From the NCBI GenBank assembly GCA_039602395.1, contig JBCNJP010000017.1:6156738-6220737 (forward strand): a stretch of DNA of 64,000 bases, in the 5' to 3' direction. Shown piece by piece: positions 45,669 through 57,650 of this stretch. Origin of the DNA: Deinandra increscens subsp. villosa. Lineage: Eukaryota; Streptophyta; Magnoliopsida; Asterales; Asteraceae. The notes under the pieces are model-generated. The model saw nothing but the letters and a program-made list of their open reading frames with translations, had not been told where the DNA came from and made no database searches. Made by a program: the position numbers and the translations under genes. Within the stretch, counting starts at the first letter, position 1. Each line of letters begins with the position of its first letter.

Positions 45669-46168
45669 NNNNNNNNNNNNNNNNNNNNNNNNNNNNNNNN
45701 NNNNNNNNNNNNNNNNNNNNNNNNNNNNNNNNNNNNNNNNNNNNNNNNNNNNNNNNNNNNNNNNNNNNNNNNNNNNNNNNNNNNNNNNNNNNNNNNNNNN
45801 NNNNNNNNNNNNNNNNNNNNNNNNNNNNNNNNNNNNNNNNNNNNNNNNNNNNNNNNNNNNNNNNNNNNNNNNNNNNNNNNNNNNNNNNNNNNNNNNNNNN
45901 NNNNNNNNNNNNNNNNNNNNNNNNNNNNNNNNNNNNNNNNNNNNNNNNNNNNNNNNNNNNNNNNNNNNNNNNNNNNNNNNNNNNNNNNNNNNNNNNNNNN
46001 NNNNNNNNNNNNNNNNNNNNNNNNNNNNNNNNNNNNNNNNNNNNNNNNNNNNNNNNNNNNNNNNNNNNNNNNNNNNNNNNNNNNNNNNNNNNNNNNNNNN
46101 NNNNNNNNNNNNNNNNNNNNNNNNNNNNNNNNNNNNNNNNNNNNNNNNNNNNNNNNNNNNNNNNNNNN
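45669..46168. other. Assembly gap, 500 N
   Basis: Exactly 500 unresolved bases. It separates the LINE contig from copy 2 of the transporter locus. Confidence 0.99.
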
Positions 46169-46335
46169 AAGTTAATTACATCCCACAAATCACTCTTTCC
46201 TTTTAAATCAAAGACTCAAAGACAGTTGGTTTTACTACATGCAAGCTTTCTGAAAATCCTCATCACATGTGGGCTACAAATAGTTAGTTATATACTAATC
46301 TCAGTCACACCAAAGAATCAGAATTTTAGATCTTA

Positions 46336-46681
46336 GTCTCTTCTCAATGGAACTATATCTCTGGATTATTACCAGATTTGTGATCTCTCTCTCATTATAC
46401 CATATATAAGGTTAGATGCAAGTTTCACAAAATTGTCAAAATTGTTAAGTAACAAACCAAGAAATGGGAGTTGAGTATAGACCCTTTTGTGATTTTGTAG
46501 TGGTCTTCATGAAACCTGGTGGTTCTGGTTGTCTCCAACCAGAACCGCTAAGAAACTGGAATCGGTTATGGTCAAAACTGGCCAGCGGTTTGTTGAGTTC
46601 ACAAACAACTTCTAACATTTATTTTGGTGTAATAAACATTTAACACTGTATGTGTGTTACATGAAGATAATCGTACACGGT
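46336..46681 (-). other. 3' flank / probable 3' UTR of transporter copy 2
   Basis: Nearly identical to 20756-21101; no separate gene seen. Confidence 0.55.
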
Positions 46682-49600
46682 TCATACCATATACGTCATC
46701 CCGACCTGCATGATGTTCATGTGCGGAACCTTCATCGTTGCCGCACCGCCCCGGCAATTCTTCCTCAGGAAAGCATAAAAGTAGTTAATCACAAGTTTCT
46801 TGAGAAAAAATGAGTCCTTTTTAGCTCTAACATCACCATGCCCAAGCAAGTAAGTAAACCCGGATTCCGTAGCTTCTCTAAGAGCCGAAAGCTCGTATTC
46901 TAAGCTCGGATCATCATCAATCGCGCCCATCACACTCGAGGGCAGCACCGGCTCCCCATCAGGTTGTATCAATGGCACACTAAGCTCACCAGAATAGCTT
47001 CTTTCACCAACCGAAACACTCTCGAATTCAGCCTCGTTTACTTCACTTTCCAACGCGAGATCCTGGGCTTCTTTTCTCATGAACCTCTCCAAACTTTCGA
47101 CTAAAAGCTGCTCAAATGCGCGGTGATCTTCTTTCCGGACATCCTTGTAACCGTACCTCGCCACACATTGAAATATATGGTAGTCTTTCGGGCAAACCCG
47201 TCTGAAAAGAAAGCGTTCTTCTTGAGCAACAACAGGGACCGGAACGTATTTTATGCAGACGAAAATGAGTGTCGAGTGGATTGCAGGCAGGTCTAGCAGG
47301 AACTGACCGAGAACCGAGGGGACACCATGGACTAACTCGTTGTAAAGCAGCCCGATTCCTGGGACCCGTACTGTTCCAAGGGTCGACCCGAGGTCGTTCA
47401 TGAAGTCCATTGAGATTTTACCTTGGACTTCACTTTGGTATTTTAGCACACTCCCATAGTTCCAAATGTACATGACACAAAGAAAGAATGAAGCGAAAGC
47501 TAGCGGAAGCCAGCCGCCCTCCGTGATCTTGGACAGAACCGCTGACATGTATAAAAGCTCGATCGATCCAAAAACGATGAGGAAACTGAATGCTAGATAT
47601 ACATTTGTTTGCCATATGAGAAGCATAACAAGAGTTACTAATGATGTGCTAACCATCATCACACCGACTTCCGCTATGCCTGCAAAGAGAACAAATTTTG
47701 TAAACCAGTATATGGTGGTTACTGGTTAGACTTTATAGAGTAGATTGAGAAGAAACCGAACCGTATGCATTGGCTATGTCGGTTGTGCTTCGAAAAGTGG
47801 CTACAACTAGAACACACATGATCATCAAGAACCAGTTGATGACTGGGATGTAGATTTGACCCATGAATTTTCTTGATGTGTGAATGATCTTTAATCTTGG
47901 GAAGCATCCGAGAGCCATGGATTGTTTAATGCACGAGAAGGAGGCCGATATCATAGCTTGACTGGCGATTACAGCAGCAAATGTGGCTATCACGAAAACC
48001 GGCCAAAAGAGCCCATCTGTTTGTTCATGTTCATACTTAGTAGTTACAATGGTATAAAGATTTTCTTTTTTCAAAGTTAATGATCGATAGAAGTGTTACC
48101 GGGGATGGAATCATAGAATATTCTACTAGCGGAATCGGGATGTTTCATAAGATAAGCAGCTTGACCCATGTAAGCCAGGAGAAGACATGGAAAAACAACG
48201 AACGAGAAGGCAATCTGGAACATGAAGATATGATCATAACAAGTGAGATTAACTTGATAACTTCAAGTACCAAAACAGATTACTACTTATCAGGCAATTT
48301 CGACAAATTTATGGTAAACCCGAATGGTTAATTTTTTTAAAAGTTATACGACTAACCTGTATGGATGATACAGAGAAATGGCCTAAATCAGCAAACATGG
48401 CTTCAGCTCCTGGAATGAAAGGGCCACAAAATTACATCAATAATGTAAAACAACAAGAAAGATCATAACTTTATAAAAAGATGTCAGACAAATAAACCTA
48501 CCAGTAATGCATAAAACACAACCACCAAGAGACGACCACGCCTTGAAAGAATTCTTTTTAAAGAACAAATATATATACAGAGGATTAATCGCCTTCACGA
48601 CATATATATTATGTTTAATAAGGTTGTATAATCCAATAGACCCGAGACTAAAGAACCACAAAGCAAGACAAGGAGCAAATGTCAAGCCCACTTTACTTGT
48701 CCCAAACCTCTGTATGCCAAATAATCCCACAAGAATGATAACTGAAACAGTCACTAAAGCACCTGTAAAACACAATGTCTCAAGTCAAAGGGTCAACATA
48801 TTTGACTTTCAACAGTCAGCACGACCGCAAAACAGTAATAACTAGTTGTTCACCTACCTGTGCCAAATCCTTGTATTTTACCTTCCAGACCACTCACAGC
48901 AGACATGACTACAAAAACAATCAGTAAGCTTGGATTGTGTTTGGATTTGCATTAAATTAGCAAAATCTATTTTGTCAAAAACTTACCTGATATAGCAGGG
49001 GTCAGAATACCGTCTCCAATGATCATTGAAGTTCCCATTAGAACGAGTAACAAAAGAAGGGTTTTGTAAAAAGAATTGTGTTCTAATTTTTCTTTGATTC
49101 TCAAAGCTCTCTCTAGTTCAGGAGTAGGCAATTTGAGCCTGTAACTCGAGATACGTTCATCAGCTTGTTGACGGTTTGGTAGAAGATTGATTTTCGCATA
49201 CCTGCAGATCAAAGAGTACAACGCAAATGTTCCTCCTGCAAGATTAAATATTTATCAGCAAGAAAATGATAGAGTTTTGAAAGGATCAGACAAAGTTCTT
49301 ACAAAGTTACCATAAATGTGTATTTCTTGTTGTAAATTTAACTTGAAAACATTTATGGGAGAACTTGTTAGAAGTGCAATGCATTTATCATGTTGCTCTT
49401 GAAAAATTAAAAAACTCGTGAATTTTCCTCAAGTCGAAAACTAGTCTTCTTGACTAGTGTGAAGTCAACCATTGCATGTATCAGCATAAAATGATCAAAC
49501 TTTTGACTTTTAGAGGTCATACCTACTTCTTTCAATTTCACAATAAATGTGGACTCTTGCTATAAATTTAAATCACATACATTTAATGAAAGGTTTTATT

Positions 49601-51301
49601 TATTAGAAATTTAACACATTTATAATGATGTTCTTGAAAAGTCAAAAAACTTGCATAAGCACCGAAGTAAAAAATTAGTCTGTTTGACCTGCAAAGTCAA
49701 ACTGTGGATATATTTGAAAGAAAATGACTCAGGTAAATCTAATTCTTACCTTCACCATTGTCGTTTGCTTTTAGCACAATAAAAACATACTTTGCTAAAG
49801 GCACGAGAGCAATGGTGTATAGAACAAGTGATAAAGCTCCCAAGACATCAACATCCGACTCAATTTGGATCTTGCTGAAAACGTCTGAAAACACATACAG
49901 AGGACTTGTCCCCATATCACCATATACAACTCCAAGTGTCTGAAAAGCCAATCCAAGAGTCTGCCAGATAGATACATCCTGATATTTTGACAAAAAAAAA
50001 ATTGTGGAAAATTACCAACATTGGTCATATCTTTAACGGGTAATTGCATAAAAGAGTAACCGAAGTTGATTCAGCTTCGGTTAGATTTAAGATAAGAGAC
50101 CTTTTTCTCTAACAGGGTGTGCGAAATGGTCATCAAAGGTAATTATTTTAAATCCTTTTTTTTTTGAATTTTTGATACTTTTTGCCTAAAATAAGCTGGT
50201 TACCATTCTAGTCAGTTAACCTTGTCTCTAATAAATTTTAACAATGAAATAATCAGGCGTGTGGCTGTTTGGAATATTTGGTTGTTAAAGCAATTAATAT
50301 ATAAAATGAGCAAAAAGTACATCAATTTAAAGCAATCCCCTTGCTTAAAGCTACTAAAAGTTCTCCCAAATTAGGTTATAAACAGGTGAATAAGTAATTC
50401 TATTTTACTCAAAATTGATAATCATCTTAGTCATATAAACAGGTAAAAAGAATCATCTTTGTTGCAGCCAGTGTGAAACTGACTATTCAAAATTGATCAT
50501 TTGACCCCTAGCAAATAAACACTAATAATGAGAGTAGAATCAATTCCAAAACACAAATCCAAACACCTCACCGACAAGATTGATACGAAGTTGCATAGGT
50601 ACTATGAGGTTCTTGTCAAAAGCACTTTAACTTTGTTACCAAAGTATCAAACAAGAATCCCAGCATTACAAATAGGCGTATTAAAAACCCAGAGATCTTG
50701 TTAGCAAACAAACACTATTCATATAAGTACTATGAGGTTCTTGTCAAAACAAACACCTCACCGACAAGATTGATACGAAGTTGCATAGGTACTATGAGGT
50801 TCTTGTCAAAAGCACTTTAACTTTGTTACCAAAGTATCAAACAAGAATCCCAGCATTACAAATAGGCGTATTAAAAACCCAAAGATCTTGTTAGCAAACA
50901 AACACTATTTATATAAGTAAACCACATAATGCAATCACATACATATAGATAACCAATTTAATCAATTATTAATTAGCAAACAGTAACTAAATTTTGTTCT
51001 AAATAATGTGAAACAAACTGACAATTGAGCTAACCTTGTTATGGTGGCCATGGGAGCCAGAGATAGCCATGGCTTCAACATCAAAAGAGTCAACTCTCTT
51101 GGCCTTCTTCACCAACCTCCTTCTAACAGATCCATACCCTTCACTTCCATTTTCATTATCATTTAGTAATGACCATGGTGGTGATTCTGAATCCACTTCA
51201 CTACCATCCACCCACCGCGAACTTGAATCGCCACCACCACTCCTCCTCCTCAGTAATCTAGCACTAATGCTACTAATCTCTTCTATCCCATCTTCTTCCA
51301 T
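46682..51301 (-). CDS. KUP12: KUP/HAK/KT potassium transporter, KUP12-like (copy 2)
   Basis: Exons (plus coordinates): 51035-51301, 49750-49978, 48987-49235, 48858-48908, 48502-48762, 48357-48409, 48100-48214, 47762-48016, 46682-47679. All junctions are GT-AG and phases match copy 1, giving 825 aa. The deduced protein appears identical to copy 1 except Ile instead of Val at residue 260, and the other exon differences I saw are silent. Both copies look functional. If this is a real second gene, it encodes the same K+ transporter and its promoter has diverged only upstream of about 52420; if it is the other haplotype, it is an allele placed in series. Confidence 0.92.
50561..50919. repeat. 190-bp tandem duplication in transporter intron 1 (copy 2)
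   Basis: Same array as 24983-25341, shared by both locus copies. Confidence 0.9.
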
Positions 51302-51888
51302 CCCTAAATTCTTCAAGAAAATGACCAATAACCAAACACTCCAATTTGGAAATCTTGAAAAACAGTTTCTTTATAATTTCAAACTCAAAGCACTAGAATC
51401 TTGAAAATCTTGAAAAATAGTTTCTTTATAATTTCTTTATACTAATGCTATCCCATCATCTTCCATCCCTAATTTCTTCAAGAAATGACCAAAAAACCAA
51501 ATACTCCAATTTGAAAATCTTGAAAAACAGTTTCTTTATAATTTTAAACTCAAACCACTAGAATCTTGAAAATCTTGAAAAACAGTTTCTTTATAATTTC
51601 TTTATACTAATGCTATCCCATCATCTTCCATCCCTAATTTCAATCAAATGACCAAAAACCAAACACTCCAATTTGGAAATCTTGAAAAACAGTTTCTTTA
51701 TAATTCCAAACTCAAAGCACTAGAATCTTGGAATCTTAAAGCTTTTCAAAACCCATATACAAAAACACTCCAATTTGAAAATCTTGAAGAACAGTTTCTT
51801 TATAATTTCAAACTCAAAGCACTAAATCTTGGAATCTTAAAGCTTTTCAAAAACCATATACAAAAACACACCAGATTCAGCTCAAAAT
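51302..51888 (-). repeat. 165-bp leader repeats copying the start codon (copy 2)
   Basis: ATG triplets at 51301, 51466 and 51631 keep the exact 165-bp period. Upstream frames at 51437-51466 and 51602-51631 each read MEDDGIALV then stop, as in copy 1. Confidence 0.85.
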
Positions 51889-52945
51889 CCTAAGAAGCAA
51901 GCTTGGGAATCTTGAAAGAATTGACTCCAGACTGTTTGAAGAAAAAGCACCAAACTTTGATCATCTTGAAGCTACTGAAATAACCCAAATTGAAATCTTG
52001 AACTGAGACCTAATCCGGAAGCAATATCTTGTGGTGGTTTCTTGCTAATGTGGAGAAAGATTGAATTAATGCAAGAGTCATAGTCTGATAGACACAGACG
52101 TTTGTATGTATCGTATGAGATAGAGGAATAATGGATGGGGAGGTTTTGTTGTCACGTGTATTGAGGCGCGTGCACGAGGAGAACATGGGTGGGATCAGTG
52201 ATCACTGATCAGTACAATGATTCGTGTTTGGACCCCTTGGAAAATGGACCTTGCGGATATTCGCTTCATGATTCATTGGGTCGAGAGGCAACGGTTTTGT
52301 GGGGGTTGGTGTGACTCAGTAGGAGGATTGGTCTATTTGGTAAGAAGATGGTATTTAATAATTCAATTCCAGTTCCCAAAAAAATTAATAATTCAATTAT
52401 TGAACAATGATGACTCAAGAATCGTTTACTGGTTCAGACTTCACAGCATAAAAATAAAATTTGTTGCTCTCTTTCTTTAATAGCATTTAATCTCATAAAG
52501 AATGAGTGTTAATGCTTGTTACCTCTTGCAGTCATATTTTTTTAAACGGTAAATTTGGATCTCACCCGATCATCTTATTTCCTCAAGTACAGTATCTGTA
52601 GATCACTCTCAGAAGGAAACAACCATACGTTTCACGTGAGAAAATGAGGTTACATGTTCTATCTTAACCCTAGAAGGTTTTCTTATAGTGATTGGTTTCT
52701 CTCGACTGGTAAAGTAAAATTGGTATGATTGATGCGCGAGCTTTCATTTGAAGATGTGTCAGCCAATCAAATGTTGCCATTCAAAACAAATTAATATTTT
52801 GCAATTATGCAACTATTTTTAGTAGCAATTTCTAGATTTTCTAGAATAACTAGACCACCATTTGTAATTCATAGGATTTAAACTCTTAACTTTTTAATTG
52901 CAAGACACATCATTTAACCACCAATGTGTCTGTATATACGTAGTA

Positions 52946-53351
52946 CTAGGTTAGTAACCCGTGTACTACACGAGCTAAATATAGATTTATAATATTAGAT
53001 AACTACAAAAAAAAAGATAATTATTAAGAAATTTAAAAATTATGATTGATATAAAACTCTTATAATATATGAAATAATTAAATGTATTTATTTAAGAAAC
53101 TTATTATGTTCAACAAGTTGTTGATTACTTTACACAAAAAACAAAATTTTTTGAGTAAATTAATCAAATCTACATTAATTTTATCAAAATTTTAAAATAA
53201 AAATTTAGTTTTGATAAAATTGGTAATTAATCTTAATTGATGAGTTACTAAATTGGTAATTCAATGTGAGCTTGACATATGACGATGGTGATGTGGACCC
53301 TTTCTAAATGAGACATGTGGCACAAATTTTATTGCTTTATTAGGATTAAGA
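52946..53351 (-). mobile_element. Short non-autonomous Helitron (406 bp)
   Basis: On the minus strand it starts TCTTAATCCTAATAAAG (53351), has the CACATGTC motif also seen near the 5' end of the other Helitrons here, and ends with a hairpin CTCGTG...CACGGG followed by CTAG (52946-52949). Flanking bases are A (52945) and T (53352), as expected for Helitron insertion. Non-coding. Confidence 0.65.
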
Positions 53352-54626
53352 TTTAACTATTACTTTTTAAGATACTTGTTAAGATATCTAAGATTGAACG
53401 AGATAAACCTTAGCTTTATACATCAAGCTATTAAGATAAGATATATTAATTTGATTATATTTCATTTGTTAGTTATCTTCGATATATCAACATAAATAGT
53501 TAACTAATAATACACGCTACTTTACAAAGTTTTTATTATTGTACATGTATTAAAGTTTTCAGATTCTTGCATTCTTTTATCTCCCACAAATATCTCTATG
53601 TAGCTACAACCACATATCTTGAATTCTTGATTAGTAATCGGCTCTCTTTTGTCATTATCGCCTCTTTTGTTATGACTTCTTTTCTCTTCTTCTCTCTCCC
53701 GTAGTACCTCGCGAACGCATTATAATATATAAATTGTTTTTTATTTCACTTTTTGGTCGAGAATCATGGGTTCCTACCATAAGTCGTATGGCGTTAGATT
53801 TTTTTTTAAACGGCATTTGAAACTAGATTCAAATCTCCAATACCCGAATGAACATTCCTGAGATCGGGATTGCAACCGTCTATACTGGATGGATTTGACA
53901 CTCCAAGCTTTACTCACCCAGAAGCACATCAAGGAGGAAACTCACCACTTGAAAAAAAAACTTTATTGAGTTAGGTTTGAACTTGAGACCTCTAGGATCC
54001 CAAGCTCTAACCACGATCCCCATAACATTGAGCCAATTATTGTTATAATTTATGTAAAGAGTAAAACCAGCTAAGATCAAGCTTCAAAAATTTATACCCA
54101 TAGCTTCGTTGATCGTGTAATCATGTACGTATATGCAGCACAAGATAATGGCCAGGTGATATTAAATTTTCAAAAAATAAATAATTTGTCTATAATTTTG
54201 GTAGTAAAATGCATACATATAATCTGTATAGCAAGTGTGTGCATGATACGAGTACGAACGATTTGAGAGAGTGAGAGGTTGCTACATAGTTGGGGACCAA
54301 AGGTGGTTCGGAAAATGGTGAAACTGCACACAGATTGGGGAATGGCAGTGCTGTGGAGGTTGGGTTGTGGATTCATGGCTGTATCCAGAGATGATAGTGG
54401 TTTGGCATGACGAAAAGTTTCTATACAATTGGATGACGACAGATTACGAACTACGAGCCATACGTATCTATACAATAAGATAACTTATGAAGCATATCTA
54501 CATAATTTAAGAATTATCAAAGAAGTGTACCTATACATGATCTCCAGTTTAATACAGAAGCTGTTCTGAAAGAATGAGGTTTTTTTTCCTTTCCCCTTTG
54601 GTAAAAAGATCCTTAGAAATCAAGTT
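53352..54626. other. Intergenic, SINE-like trace, no gene seen
   Basis: Near 53950-54030 the minus strand resembles a tRNA-derived SINE head (GGTTTGAACTTGAGACC on the plus strand). A 101-codon minus-strand open frame at 54170-54475 lies downstream of the WAT1-related gene and shows no domain. Part of this stretch may be 3' UTR of that gene. Confidence 0.45.
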
Positions 54627-56168
54627 TTATGATGAGGAGGGTGTCACCTGCTCCTCAACATCTTGCAGGAGAGGGGCATGCTCATCCTGCACCTGTGAAA
54701 CTGCCACAATCTTTTCTTCTTTGGCTTTTCCCCACATCACACTATAAAACCCAATCACCACCACAACTGATCCCATCAAACTGCACAAAAGTTATTCCAT
54801 TCCCAGGGTTCGGATTACTAATGTGATGGTGAAATAAGAAACGTATAAGGCAATAAACATAAACATCATCACCTTCCAAGATAGAAACCGTCGCCTAAGA
54901 AGATGACACCAATGAAAGTTGAAATCACAATTCCCACCGGATGAAACATAGCAACAAAAAGCGGGCCTCTCCTTCGTACGCACCATGCTTGAACCGTGAC
55001 TTGAAAAGCAGACCCGAAAATCCCCTATATATGGCCACAAACAACGCAACAATACTAACAACAATAATGAATGAAGAATATATATGTAATGCACTAAGAT
55101 TACATAACAATGAGCATACTACTTACTGAGTAGAGGATGGAAAACAATCTCTTTTTAGGTTGTAAGCTATAACTGCTCAGGTCATCTTCAATAATCAAAG
55201 AAGTTAGACCAGATAAAATGGTGCAGATAAAGCAATATGCAAAGATTACAATCATCTCTGCAGGGTATTTCTTAAGGACAAATGCCTGGAAACATTAGAA
55301 AAAAACAAGGAGTTAGCTAGAATATGCTCACATGAAAATGATTATCAGCTATCGCAGTACCATGTTACCTGTGCAATGATATACATAGACGAAAAGATGG
55401 CATCAATTGTTAGAAAGATTCCTCCGAGTACCCAGTTTGATGGTTGCCCGATTAGATTCTTTAAGATCTCTGATTTTAGAGGAGATGATAGGATTGGGGG
55501 GCCTTTATAAAGAGTCACCACTATAGCTCCTGCAACTGAGACTACAGTGCCAATGAACTTTGCCTGTGTGGCTGAGCTTCCAAATTTGATTGTCTCCATC
55601 CTAAAACCACCAATTTGCATCAATTTTCAAAGTTGATGCTTAAAAATTCATGGCCTACTTTTTAGCAGTTTCGTGAAGAGGTCGTACCTACATATGATGG
55701 CAAGTATGAAAGTGAAACCTGGTATGAGGTTTAACAATGTTGTTGCTAGAGTGGCAGAGGAGTATGAAATACCGGTATAACCAAATATCTGAGCCAAGAA
55801 ACTTCAGAGACAATAACCAGTCAGTGTGTTCATACAAACTTAAGTTTACTGTTTACACATAGTGGATGATGCCACCACGAACCTATATGAACTTCAAACA
55901 TTTTACATGTACAGAAAGAGAAGATTAAAATTATCACTGCAGGGTATTGCTCAAGGACAAATGCCTGAAACTTATAGAAAAATCAACTAGGCAGGAATGC
56001 AATTTGTTCATATGAAATTGTTAAAGGAGCAATAAAACATAAAACATTTGCAGATAAGTAGTAAATGGAACCCGATTTGTTGATATATCACGAAACAGAG
56101 ATGTTCATAAAACCTGAGGGTTCAAGTATGGGATTCGAGCAAACTAGGTTCAACTATGAGAACATTCG

Positions 56169-56202
<34 letters not shown>

Positions 56203-57070
56203 GTTCAACTATGATGATGATGATGGTGATATGAGAACATTCATGTTCTAATTTCATTTTTTGTTCCAAAAAACTAGTTCACACAAAAGAATGGATATGT
56301 TTTCGATTTCGAAATCATAATCATAGAATAGAACACAAGAAAAAAGTAAACAAAGAACAGTGACAGATTTCAGATCACATAATTCGAACCTATATGAACT
56401 TCAAACATTTGTACATGTGGAATGCAATTTGCTTTAGAAAAATGCCTGTAAGTTTAAAAAAAAATCAACCAGGCTGGAATGCAATTTGTTCATACGCAAT
56501 TGTTAGAGAAGCAATAAAACATTTGCAGATAAGTAGTAACTGGAACCCTAAGTTCAATTTGATACATCGCGAAACAGAGACGTACATCAAACCTGAGGGT
56601 TCAAGTATACGATTCGAGCAATAATTCGTGTTCTAATTTCATTTCAGGTACCAAAAATACTAGCTCACACGAAACAACAGATATGTTTTCGATTTCGAAA
56701 TCGTAATCTTTGAACAGTGACAGATTTCAGATCACATACCCTAGGACGCCAATAATGAAAAATCCACAGATGATGATGAAGCTGAACGGAGGACGATTCA
56801 CAGATCTGCGATCAAAACAGCACAACAAACGATATAATAATTCGAATAAATGAAGAGCAATGAAGTGAAATTTGGAGAAGTAAGTTAGGGTTAGTTAATT
56901 AGTTACCTGTGGAAGATGAAGGAAAGAGGAAGAAGGATGAGTGAAGCGAGGGCGTTGGAGTAGAAGACGAAGGAATAGTTGGACATTCCGTCTGCTATGG
57001 CGGACTTGCTTACTATCATCAGTAAAACTTGGGCCGTCTGTGCGGCCACCATGCCTACGTATTCCTTCAT
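54627..57070 (-). CDS. WAT1-related protein, EamA/UMAMIT family transporter
   Basis: Seven exons (plus coordinates): 56907-57070, 56740-56805, 55688-55801, 55369-55600, 55127-55285, 54873-55024, 54627-54780. All introns are GT-AG and the sum is 1041 nt, 346 aa plus stop. The family (nodulin MtN21/EamA) has ten membrane helices in two EamA repeats and includes amino-acid exporters and the vacuolar auxin transporter WAT1. Seen here: MKEYVGMVAAQTAQVLLMI, the SKSAIADGMSNYSFVFYSN block, IFGYTGISYSSATLATTLLN, then GSxAQAKxxGTxxxxxGA-like linker (SATQAKFIGT), and in the second repeat AFQVTVQAWCVRRRGPLFVA, FHPVGIVI and FLGD. The short acidic C-terminus follows GFYSVMWGKAKEE. Closest remembered relatives are the At3g28050/At5g40240 type. 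Start set at MKEY; an upstream in-frame Met would add 33 residues unlike the family. Substrate unknown. Confidence 0.92.
55870..56620. repeat. Duplicated blocks inside intron 3 of the WAT1-related gene
   Basis: Segments 55870-56160 and 56388-56620 share runs such as CCTATATGAACTTCAAACAT and GGAATGCAATTTGTTCATA, and both carry an ATGCCTG piece from the exon-5 acceptor region. Between them is a CAT microsatellite (about 56169-56202) followed by an inverted GATGATGATG tract. Confidence 0.7.
55921..55964 (-). pseudogene. Exon-5-like fragment inside intron 3 of the WAT1-related gene
   Basis: About 44 nt resembling the start of true exon 5 (55241-55285), including the CAG acceptor. It reads AFVLEQYPAVIILI compared with AFVLKKYPAEMIVI in the real exon. 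No donor site matching the real exon end follows, so it is probably a relic or cryptic exon. Confidence 0.6.
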
Positions 57071-57650
57071 CTCTCTCCGCCGGAAGTTAACAACGGCGCC
57101 TTCTCCGTCCGGCCGCCAGGGGAACCGGCGAAGATGACGTGCACGAAGGTTAGTTATCTCAGCGAACACCCAATGGAGTCGGGAAATAATTCGCGGAATA
57201 GATAAATCATAAAAAGTTAAGAACCAAAAAAAGAAAATAAAAAAGAAAATAAATATTGGAGTTTAGTTAGTTATTGTCGATATTGATTCGTATTATATTT
57301 ATTCCTTACAATAAATTAGATTTTAAAGATTTTAAAATCTATTAGTTAGTCATTAAGTGATCACTGGTATCATGGTCACGTCTTATCTAAGAGTATTCAC
57401 AGGCATTCCTTATAATGGGTGTGTGTAAACCTTAAAATTTAAGGTGGATGAGAGAGAAATATTTGAGAAAAAATTTGGTATATTTGAGGAAAATTTTAGT
57501 GAATTTGTAAAATTTGAGGTTTGAATAGAGAGAAAAAGTAATGATAAAGGTATAAAAAAATATTATTTAATTATGGTTGTGAGTGGAAGGGAAGAAAAAG
57601 TAATGATAAATATATAAAGTAATGATAAATATCTAATATGTTTTTGATGT
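57071..57650. other. 5' flank of the WAT1-related gene
   Basis: Leader and promoter region of the minus-strand gene, then AT-rich sequence up to the inverted repeat. No other gene seen. The stretch at 57430-57620 carries GAGAGAAA and AAGTAATGATAAA repeats. Confidence 0.5.

Larger units (their letters stand above)
46169..52920. repeat. Duplicated potassium-transporter locus, copy 2
   Basis: Same order and orientation as 19922-27339, offset by 25577-25580 bp through the gene. It lacks the 654-bp Harbinger element of copy 1. It starts directly at a gap, so its left border is not known. Confidence 0.93.
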
